A stretch of DNA of 64,000 bases from Paraphysomonas bandaiensis (taxonomy: Eukaryota; Chrysophyceae). The DNA lies in assembly GCA_965644295.1 (NCBI GenBank), contig CBFFRP010000324.1, positions 248,001 to 312,000 on the forward strand, given 5' to 3'. The notes beneath the pieces were generated by a model, which saw only the letters and a program-made list of their open reading frames with translations, did no database searches and was not told the origin of the DNA. The position numbers and the translations under genes were made by a program. Shown piece after piece: positions 55,686-64,000 of this stretch (positions are counted from its first letter, which is position 1; the number at the start of each line of letters is the position of its first letter).

Positions 55686-56371
55686 TATACGGCCGTTAAT
55701 CCAGATTCATTTTACATTAACGTAATTCATAAGCGATACATGTGAATCTGACGGGGGGAAATGCAGGGTTCCATCTAACAGAGGTGTAATAAGCGCGTAC
55801 TTGACAAACAAACCTGTATCACAGGTCTTATTAAACTTCCTGGAAAGTACTTAGCGGTAATACTAGTGAGAAGATGATAGAATATATATATATCTGTGTT
55901 ATTGTATGGGTCCATCATATCTGGATATATGTAGATATATATGGATATGGATATATGGACATGGCTGTGTGTGTACCGTGTACATGATGCATAATGTAGT
56001 GCTGTACGTGTACAGCAGCACGTGTACAGCAGCACGGGTCTGCTGTATACAGTACTTCGTATCAGCTGTATAATTGTATATGGTATACAGCTCTGTATAC
56101 AGCACATTTGATTGTACAGTTTCTATATGTATGTGTATATATATATGCATGTATATTCATATGGAATAGTGTTGTTGAGGAGGGATGCATGCATTGTCCA
56201 ACCAAGAGTATATGCAGACCACCTATCCAATGTACATGATTGCCACAGATCCGTGGTGAACCCCATCCGTATCATGCTCTGATACTCCTGGTCGTGGAGA
56301 AAGTAGCAGTGGTGCTGTTCACGGTCATTGTTTTATACGGATTCAACAGTTTGAAAATATCAGTATTGTAA
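55686..56371. other. Intergenic with palindromic microsatellite
   Basis: Bases 55880-56150 are TATA/GTAC-rich with repeats of ACGTGTACAGCAGC and GTATACAG. No gene seen. Confidence 0.5.
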
Positions 56372-56692
56372 ATGACTCGATACGATCGATTGTTGAAAGA
56401 ACTTCAGGCTACTGGTATGGGTAAAATTAAGGTGTTTGGTCAATCTATGCTCCCTATCATTCGCAGTGGTTCACTCCTCACGTTTAAACGTCAGAAAGAA
56501 TACACGACTGGAGATATTGTATGTTGTAAAGTGAAGGGAAATATGATTGGTGCACACCACATTGTTTCAGTGTGTGATTCACGAGGATATTTAATTGCGA
56601 ATAACAAAGGTCATCAGAATGGATACACACGTACTGTATATGGAAAAGTAGTTAAAGCTCAATATAAAAATAACACCAAGGAATTCGAATGA
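56372..56692 (+). CDS. Small S24/S26 peptidase-fold protein of bacterial/phage type
   Basis: Single exon, 106 residues. Pattern: KIKVFGQSMLPIIRSGSLLT with the Ser of the LexA/signal-peptidase G-x-S-M motif, GDIVCCKVKGNMIGAHHIVS, then GYLIANNKGHQNGYTRTVYG and KVVKA. This matches the short single-domain S24-like proteins of bacteria and phages (SM-P-I-SG ... GDIV--KV-G ... IGNN-G--NG ... -YG-V), which are free of a helix-turn-helix or membrane anchor. The nucleophile is present; the usual catalytic Lys position is not evident, so self-cleavage is doubtful. No introns, in a genome where most genes have them, fits transfer from a prokaryote or virus, though small genes often lack introns. Role unknown. 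Confidence 0.8.
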   Translation: MTRYDRLLKELQATGMGKIKVFGQSMLPIIRSGSLLTFKRQKEYTTGDIVCCKVKGNMIGAHHIVSVCDSRGYLIANNKGHQNGYTRTVYGKVVKAQYKNNTKEFE

Positions 56693-58338
56693 TGTTATTC
56701 TCGTCAAATGATTATCTTAAAATAGATTTAATTAATTGTAAATGCTGCTATTAAAAATCGATAGTGATGTACTGAGTATTATGGCAGTACCTCATTGGCG
56801 GCGATGTATTAACAATGAGTGCTATATGGTCCATATTTGTGTATTTGTATCAAGTAGATTAATCGGTCCCACTGTATCAACGACTGTCATTCAACGTTAC
56901 CTCATCAGTTGAACTCAGGGTAGCACTTTAGCCATTTAGAGTCACTTATGTAAGTTACGCTGCTTGACTCTGCGTCACAAGTTGAATGGGTTGCACTTCT
57001 ATCTAGAATGGGTTCTGCTATATAAAATCTAGGTCATTACTTTATTCGTTATTAAACTCGATTTTTATTCACATCACTCAATAGTAAGTAGATACTCATA
57101 TATATCGTAATAACTACTTTCCTCTTATTTGTACATAATTCATTAGCATGGCTGCTTCATGTTCCGTACACTGATGAAATTTATTGCTCAAAATAACTCA
57201 TTCCGTAGCATCAAACTGGACACCGCTTTCGATATCAAGTCAATATTGACCATCAGTATTTGTGTTGTATTTTTCCAATAAAGATAACACTTCGATCTGT
57301 AATTCAGGAAGCAGAGTGCAGCAACATTCAAGTTATAGGCATCTCACAGTCTCAACTGGTATCACGTATGTACGCAGGAGAATATCTCTTCAAATTGACT
57401 TATAGACTACTCTGGTACTAGTACGCATCTGTTAAAAATGGGAGTGAGGTGTGAGTATGGAGTACATAGTATGTGTTTTTCACAAAATAAATACATCATA
57501 GAAATGATTTAAACAACCAAAACATGCATCCCAATATAGCTCGTCCGACTCATCTCCACAGTATAGATAATTATAATCTGTGTATGGTATCGTAGTGTTC
57601 GTCATATTGTGCAGTTCCATGATTGGCTATTACGTTGATATGTTCAGTTCGCATGTGTATAGGCTTCTGCCTCATAGAGCAAACAGTTTCCATCAATCGC
57701 TGGAACCCTGAATACTGTTATCAGGTCACGACCAAACTCTCAGACCACCATGACTGTGAAAATCTATTCTCCAAGCAAATGATTCATAGTTTACAAGACA
57801 CATGGTTGATATTACGTTCTTAATTATAAGCAACACATGTGGATATTGCACACAGGCTCTCAGTCCAATGGTCAGGTCTAACCGTCAGTAGTGGTATAGT
57901 CATATACAGTCACAGTATAGTATAGTGGTATACGGCACTGTAGTTTACTTGGATTTGACTTTCAAAAATATGTTCCATAGCAGCAGTGTGTGTGTATGTA
58001 TGTGTAGGGTCTGCCTGTTAAAGCTGTGAGATGTATGTATATGTATATGTATGTATGTATGTGTAGGTATGCATAGTTCTCATATCATCATAATCCACAT
58101 CTATACTCCCATATATACCACTACTATATTACTAAGAGATCAGGATACCATTCGAGTTACTATCAACCATATTCTCTTCAAGAGATTGATATGAATGGGC
58201 TCTATTATCAGTCCGAACTGTAGGTTGGATTGTTCATCCCTCTTACCTCAATATACACACATAACACACATACTAACATACAATCCGATCAATCTAATAC
58301 ATTAAAATAACTATTAAATATCACTATAAAGGTGAAGT
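56693..58338. other. Intergenic, 1.6 kb
   Basis: No gene recognised. GTATACGGC-type motif and TATAGT repeats at 57890-57945; TGTATGTATATG microsatellite at 58030-58075. A TATAAA at 58325-58330 lies directly before the next start codon. Confidence 0.45.
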
Positions 58339-60218
58339 ATGCTGATGGACTGTGAATTGTCTCGTATATCAGAGACACCTAAAGATCCTCATGAATCACT
58401 GGCTGTTAACTCATCTGTCGATAAGGTTTCCAGATATCTAAAAAAAATTGAAGGAGCTAGTAAAGTTCAACGATATTTACTACGTGTTGTGCTTCCTACA
58501 ACGAATGATAAAGCAAAACAACAAGTTATATATGATGACTTGGATAAGCTTTCAGCGTATATACGATCATGCTCTAAGGAATGCCAAAGCTCCATTGCTG
58601 CTTCGTATACTGAAGAAAAGTGTGATACGGAAAATAGTCATATGTACACACCAGATAGACATTCAAGTTCTAATGCTGCTTCTACTCCTGGGTCTTTCGA
58701 TAGACTCTTATGTAAACTGATGTCACCAGCAACACCAAGAAAGTCTACGAGGGGTTCCACTGCTGTTAGTAATGATAAGGAGTTGGGTATTCCTTGCACG
58801 ACAGGGGTGTCTGTCTACACTCCTCAGACGCCACCTCGTTCGTCCGGAAAATCCGTGTATGTTCCTCAGGATTACGAGACCGAGCAATTTTTTGAGAAAT
58901 CTCACGATTGTGCGGCACCGAAGGCGACTCTCACTGACGCTCCTGCCAATAGAACTTGCACTCGTGGTACAACAGAGCCACATTCTCTTGTTGATACTAA
59001 TGAAGTATCACAAGCAGTACAGTCTGCTACCTCTGAGGTAGCTGTCGAGGAAAATTCATTGAAAAGAGATAATACATTAGACCGCACGAGTGAATCCACA
59101 TCGGCAACGATTGGCACTGACAGTAAAGCGGATACTACTAAATTCGTGGTAGCCACCGAACCGGATACATCGAAAGCTGTAAATGCGAATAATACTTTAA
59201 ATTGTGTTGGAGTTGCTGCAACGTCTTCTGCATCTGACACTGATAGTAATGTGGAAGCTGCGACGCATGGAACTCAAACTCCTGAACGCAAAAGGATTAC
59301 TTTTAGATTAAGTACTCAAAGTATATCTCCCTATCACTCTGACGATTCTGAGAGCCTATCTTCGCCTTCTTCTCCTCCTCCTCCACCACCACCGATATCT
59401 CCTGAGCCTGATTCGGAGTTGCAGCACGAAAGTGGTGTTTACCTCTCTAATAACTACACTGCCTCCACTGCCAGTCCTAGCAATGAACTATGTAATATAG
59501 ATCAGGCATGGCGCAGTCCACCGAACTCGATGCAGAATGTTTCAATCGAAAGGAATGTATCTTCTGATATTAATCTACACCCCGAGGATCTTTATTTGAC
59601 AGTTAAAGAAGATGATAATATTTCTACAAGCATCTGTAATCAGTCGTATATATCCCCTCCTTCCCCATATTCCTTTGGTCCGAACTACTCTCCCCCGTCT
59701 TCCCCGCCCATGTCTCACGACACTGTAATTAAATCACCGTCCACAAGCTCTGGGGCCTCGTCAACTAGTGAAAACATGGTTGGAACACATGTGCAACACA
59801 ATCCGTCGAATATGTTTGGTAAGCCCTCGTCTGCTGTGGTAGTGAGACCCATGCCACTTAGCAGTCAATCTCTGCGTCCTAATCAAACGGGTACAAATCA
59901 TAGACGTGGTCCCACTATACCCGGTATTTCTCCTACTGCTCGTCACATCAGGCAACCGCGCGGAGTTGGATCGTCTATTCCACCTAATAAATTGAATTTA
60001 CGGCAGGTATGTTTTCGTCAATTGTTTAATGCAATAATTACTAAAATGTACTGTGTATTACTATCAAAGCTTATGACGTTTATATGGGATGTATTGTTTG
60101 TAATAGTCATTTATATTTATGTATAATTGACTCTCGTATTTAGTCGTGGCAGCTTGCCCAGACTGGAAATTCCACAACTGTGGAGACGAATCGTATGTCC
60201 AGTGCGTCTAAGGAATAG
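58339..60218 (+). CDS. Serine/proline-rich disordered protein, unknown function
   Basis: Two exons, 58339-60006 and 60144-60218, with a 137-nt intron; 580 residues. Only the first about 90 residues look folded, as a helical segment (DKVSRYLKKIEGASKVQRYL, later YDDLDKLSAYIRSC). The rest is Ser/Thr/Pro-rich with a run of SPP and PPPPPP (residues about 340-355) and many S-P/T-P sites (TPQTPP, SPATPRKS, YTPDRH), the kind phosphorylated by proline-directed kinases. The second exon adds SWQLAQTGNSTTVETNRMSS and a stop. The single open frame instead ends in a hydrophobic intron translation, which should be ignored. I do not recognise the family. Confidence 0.75.
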
Positions 60219-61900
60219 ACGTTGCGATACGTCGTAAACTCTACGTGGTATTGTTCTTGTATTTATTGTGAGGTGATAAAATAGTTGTATTGGCAATTCT
60301 TTTCGGTATATCATGCAGTATGCATTGTTCCTAATATGTGGTAAATTATTATCATAACTCAAAGTACTCGATACCTATGTTAAGTAAACAATATGCAAAC
60401 GTGGGAAAAAAAATTTCCCACGTTTTTGACGTACATTCCTCGTTAAAGCTAGCTAGTTACTAGAGTGCTAATAAATAGTTCTCTGCATTTGTATTGATAT
60501 ATTACTGACTAATATTGCAAATTAATATTATTTTCAGTATAAAAATGGGTTCAACTAACCGTTTGATTGCTATGTACGTGAATGAGCTACAAACTAGTTC
60601 TAGCTAGTCATTGTATAAACATAACACCACATAATTATTGAAAAGAAGAGCAATAAACATACAATGCATACTCTACTCTTCTCTATATTCAATAACATTC
60701 TACAGAATTCCTTGTTCTTCTCCTTCCGATTCTGAAGCTCGAGGAGCTGGGCTTCAGCTTTGAAGTTGTCACGTTCATAAGCCATACGAACGTGTCCACA
60801 AGAAGACTTTCTGTGTAGGAGTTCTTCGTGCTCTTCTTCGTGCTCTTCTTTCTATCTTTGCTTCGTTTTTGACGGGGAGGTCTCATCTTTCGACGAAGCT
60901 GTGTTCTAGCACTGAATGATTCCTCCTCTTAACGACTGCTGGAATGCCCATCAATGCATGCAGGGAACTCCTCAGAGCTCTCTATCTCTTTCTTCCGACG
61001 ACTCTTTCTTCAAGTAGGTTTAGAATTAGACAGGACATGCTATTCTAGCTACTTACGGCAGGTTAAAAGCTTAAATGAAATGCCTTTGAAGCACTAAGCT
61101 TCCGTAGTGGCAGTCCTTTCTTCTGCATCATGTAATCTACACAATCAATCATTCTGATATTGTAAAGTAGACATATACATAAATGAATTGCAGCATATGA
61201 GATCGTGTATAGTGCTACATACCAGCAGTAGGTGTATTGTTGGCAACCCCAAGGAGAGTGACCGAAGGTGCATGTCCACTCTCCTCAATCCACTGTATGA
61301 GGCTCTGTGCTACAGCCTCGTGACCAAACGCTGTCATGAAGACACATGTGACTTTCCTGGAAGGCAGTTATAAGCCTGCAACTCTGAACCACTCAGTAAG
61401 AGTATCATCTGAGAGTGGTATCAGCTCTGCAGCATTCGGAAGTATGTATGTGTGTGTCTGTCTGTCTGTGTGCTCAGGAGGTGTGATCCACACAACAATG
61501 AACACCTCATCCGATAAACCACACCTCCTGAGCACTCCTCACTGTCATCAACAATGTCACGATCTAAGCACCAGAAGATACTGACTCAGAAGATCCATCC
61601 CTCTATATGTATGTGTGTATGTATGTGTGTGTGTGTGTGTTAAGTTATGCATATGTATTATGGTCATGATGTGCGTGTTGTAGTCACTGCTCGTGCAGTG
61701 TGGTTGCGGCGTAGTGTATGCACACCGCGTCCTCACCACACACTCATGACGCGTGTTCGATGCTCTTGTGGGGTGTTTTTGTCAATTCAATTTTTTTTGT
61801 ACGTGTTTTTCTATATGTTATGCTGCGCTGTGCTGTGTGCATGAATGTATCCGGTGCGAGGAACACATTTTGAAATGCGCACATCATACGCAACACAACA
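60219..61900. other. Intergenic / unassigned region
   Basis: No confident gene. On the minus strand at 60600-60890 two overlapping frames give a basic, Lys-rich segment and a helical segment (AQLLELQNRKEKNKEFCRM) reminiscent of the coiled coil after Myb/trihelix domains, but frames do not join cleanly. GT/CA microsatellites at 61440-61470 and 61600-61640. Confidence 0.35.
60397..60425. repeat. Perfect 12-bp inverted repeat (hairpin)
   Basis: Arms AAACGTGGGAAA (60397-60408) and TTTCCCACGTTT (60414-60425) around a 5-base A loop, 180 bp after the Ser/Pro-rich gene stop. It could form a hairpin or be the fused ends of a tiny palindromic element. Confidence 0.9.
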
Positions 61901-61918
61901 AACACAGTAACACTCGGG

Positions 61919-63002
61919 ATGCAGGCTGTGCTGAGTGATGCGCGATGCATCTATTCCTACCTCATGTCGAAAGTGTATGTTTTTCGACAGCAGATGTCTT
62001 TCCACGACAAGGTTAGTTTGCTAGTACTGTGTGTTCGTATGTGCGTTCTGTGCCTGTTCAACACTGTGCTCATTGATGTAATAAATGATACGTGTGAGTC
62101 AAGTGGGGGCACAGTGGGGGTTCATCGCTTTCGGTTTGTTCAATTGCTTGATCACTTTTGATACAAACCGAGAAGCTTGATGATTTAGGGTCTGCTCTCT
62201 AGTCTTTGCACTGGATTTGAGCTGGTTCCCACCTAAACGGGGCTTTGTTGCATGTGACGTGAGTTTCATTGCAGCAATTAAGAGGTGTGTATTGAGCAAT
62301 CAGAAAACCACCCCCGCATCACTGTTTCGTAGTATGTCATCTCGAGTTAATGACGAACCGATTTAGTTGTACCTTCTCACTGTATCTGTAATGCATGAAG
62401 TATGTATATAAATGCTATTCTATTAATGATTATATGTTGCATGTGCCTTATCAACACTGTGCTCATTGATGTAATAAATGATACGTGTGAGTCAAGTGGG
62501 GGCACAGTGGGGGTTCATCGCTTTCGGTTTGTTCAATTGCTTGATCACTTTTGATACAAACCGAGAAGCTTGATGATTTAGGGTCTGCTCATCTAGTCTT
62601 TGCACTGGATTTGAGCTGGTTCCCACCTAAACGGGGCTTTGTTGCATGTGACGTGAGTTTCATTGCAGCAATTAAGAGGTGTGTATTGAGCAATCAGAAA
62701 ACCACCCCCGCATCACTGTTTCGTAGTATGTCATCTCGAGTTAATGACGAACCGATTTAGCTGTACCTTCTCACTGTATCTGTAATGCATGAAGTATGTA
62801 TATAAATGCTATTCTATTAATGATTATATATGTGTTTCTAATACCTAGTTTCTTTGTGTGTGTTTTAGAGTGTGCGTTGCTTTTGAATCGGGCTGATGTC
62901 ATAACACGCTTTCATTGTTGCAATGATCTCTGCCTTCTGAACTCTGTCGGCTGTCTTCGTGGAAAGGAAATTATATTGAGATGCTGGACTGAGATTCCAT
63001 GA
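61919..63002 (+). other. Possible unrecognised spliced gene with duplicated terminal exon
   Basis: An initial exon (MQAVLSDARCIYSYLMSKVY to SFHDK, then GTTAGT donor at about 62012) could splice to a CTCTAG or ATCTAG acceptor in either duplicate (about 62201 and 62595). These precede the frame with DLSWFPPKRGFVACDVSFIA and the terminal SSRVNDEPI-stop. A third possible acceptor TTTTAG at about 62868 opens another frame. Coding look is moderate; no family recognised. Confidence 0.25.
62058..62828. repeat. 393-bp direct tandem duplication
   Basis: Two copies, about 62058-62435 and 62451-62828, period 393. Each contains AGTCAAGTGGGGGCACAGTG, TTTGAGCTGGTTCCCACC and TATAAATGCTATTCTATTAA. They differ at a handful of positions. 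Each carries the same open frame ending LFRSMSSRVNDEPI and a stop. Confidence 0.95.
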
Positions 63003-63099
63003 TCAGTATTGACAGAACTGGTAGTGGAGCGTTATACTCTGAGTTCAACTGGAAAGTTGATGATGTTTCTCAAGGTTAAGTAGAGGGGGTGTGCAAGAA

Positions 63100-64000
63100 T
63101 TGTTTATGCAGCTGCTATGTATGACGTATAGTGGTTGCGCGATGGATTTATGTTGTACAAGTTATACAGCTGCTACGTGTGTTCTTTCGTGTAGCTGACA
63201 CCTGTGTTCTCTCGTTGCGCTAATTGAATGCTAGGCTCATGTTGCATCGAGAGATTGTAGTGTATGACGTGTGTAGGCGTTGTGTGATGGCTATATGTTA
63301 TACAGTTATACAGCTGCTATGTGTGTTCTCTCGTGTAGCAGTACATTGTTATGCTACACTTGTGTTCTCTCGTTGTGCTAATGAATGCTAGGCTCATGTT
63401 GTATCGAGAGATAGCAGTGTATGACTTGTGTAGGCGTTGTGTGATGGCTATATGTTATATAGTTATACAGCTGCTGTGTGTGTTCTCTCGTGTACAGTAG
63501 CTGAGTGAATATACGTGTAGCAGTACATTGTTATGCTACACTTGTGTTCTCTCGTTGTGCTAATGAATGCTAGGCTCATGTTGTATCGAGAGATAGCAGT
63601 GTATGACTTGTGTAGGCGTTGTGTGATGGCTATATGTTATACAGTTATACATCTGCTATGTGTGTTCTCTCGTGTACAGTAGCTTTGTGAATATACGTGT
63701 AGCAGTACATTGTTATGCTACACTTGTGTTCTCTCGTTGTGCTAATGAATGCTAGGCTCATGTTGTATCGAGAGATAGCAGTGTATGACTTGTGTAGGCG
63801 TTGTGTGATGGCTATATGTTATACAGTTATACAGCTGCTATGTGTGTTCTCTCGTGTACAGTAGCTGAGTGAATATACGTGTAGCAGTACATTGTTATGC
63901 TACACTTGTGTTCTCTCGTTGTGCTAATGAATGCTAGGCTCATGTTGTATCGAGAGATAGCAGTGTATGACTTGTGTAGGCGTTGTGTGATGGCTATATG
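63100..64000. repeat. Tandem satellite, 182-bp period, running off right edge
   Basis: The string GGCGTTGTGTGATGGCTATA recurs at about 63277, 63434, 63616, 63798 and 63980: spacings 157 then 182, 182, 182. The shorter unit lacks a 25-bp piece containing GTGAATATACGTGTAG. Units are nearly identical. More diverged half-units extend left to about 63100. The array continues beyond the window. Confidence 0.95.

Noticed and set aside
60007-60126. Hydrophobic C-terminal tail of the Ser/Pro-rich protein suggesting a membrane anchor
   Set aside because: It is intron sequence: a GTATGT donor follows CGGCAG and splicing at TATTTAG resumes a coding-like frame to a stop.
1-64000. CRISPR arrays, tRNA, rRNA or snoRNA genes
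   Set aside because: Scanned by eye for spaced identical repeats and for T-loop (GGTTCGA-type) or A/B-box patterns; none convincing. A covariance-model search could still find divergent RNAs.

Overview
The window is nuclear DNA of a unicellular eukaryote that I cannot place to species. Coding regions are broken by many very short GT-AG introns (about 42-62 nt, a few of 94-137 nt). The standard genetic code is used. Genes of ordinary eukaryotic complexes (CCT chaperonin, mitoribosome, GPI synthesis, GATOR1, DENN-type GEF) sit between AT-rich spacers full of TA/TG-rich microsatellites and transposon debris. Families such as an IP3-receptor homologue, a tandem-pore EF-hand K+ channel, a DENND4-like protein and a SPRING-like protein suggest a protist; lineage (stramenopile, rhizarian, early holozoan or other) cannot be settled from sequence reading alone. 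No tRNA, rRNA or CRISPR array was recognised.

Layout. 1-5313 (minus): the N-terminal 1,717 residues of an IP3R/RyR-family Ca2+ channel, running off the left edge. It carries a complete four-helix voltage-sensor domain inserted between its RIH domains. This is the most striking object here. 6476-7282 (minus): SPRING/C12orf49-like protein. 7989-9788 (plus): CCT7. 10541-12567: decayed Copia element. 12878-16482 (minus): PH/EF-hand/coiled-coil protein. 17254-17780 (plus): MBF1. 18268-20261 (minus): CCCH plus DEDDh exonuclease (REX1-like). 20712-21467 (plus): mitochondrial uS9. 22470-23075 (minus): secreted MORN protein. 23493-25364 (plus): PIG-M in 11 exons. 25490-27174: nested repeats. 27823-28517 (minus): tandem bacterial-type cupins. 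29046-30189 (plus): glutathionyl-hydroquinone reductase-like GST. 31964-39061 (minus): a 2,266-residue DENND4-like protein. 39389-41809: PIF/Harbinger transposon with TIRs and a TAA target duplication. 42239-43543 (plus): two-pore K+ channel. 44200-45822: repeats. 47405-48262 (plus): sarcosine/dimethylglycine-type methyltransferase. 48625-51040 (minus): NPRL3. 52470-53447 (minus): secreted esterase. 53937-54947 (plus): FAX-like GST. 56372-56692 (plus): bacterial/phage-like S24 peptidase-fold protein. 58339-60218 (plus): proline/serine-rich protein. 62058-62828: 393-bp tandem duplication. About 63100 to the right edge: a satellite of 182-bp period.

Many neighbours are divergently arranged across 0.4-0.7 kb spacers (SPRING/CCT7, PH-EF/MBF1, REX/uS9m, MORN/PIG-M, cupin/GST, esterase/FAX), so promoters are compact. 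The genes do not form one pathway. Two ion channels (IP3R-VSD and TPK-like), an EF-hand PH protein and a C2-containing DENN protein give a Ca2+/membrane-signalling flavour. NPRL3 (amino-acid sensing to TORC1) and the SPRING homologue (Golgi sterol/protease control in animals) are nutrient-signalling components. Exon coordinates were derived by hand from splice signals, reading-frame continuity and family similarity. No database search was possible.
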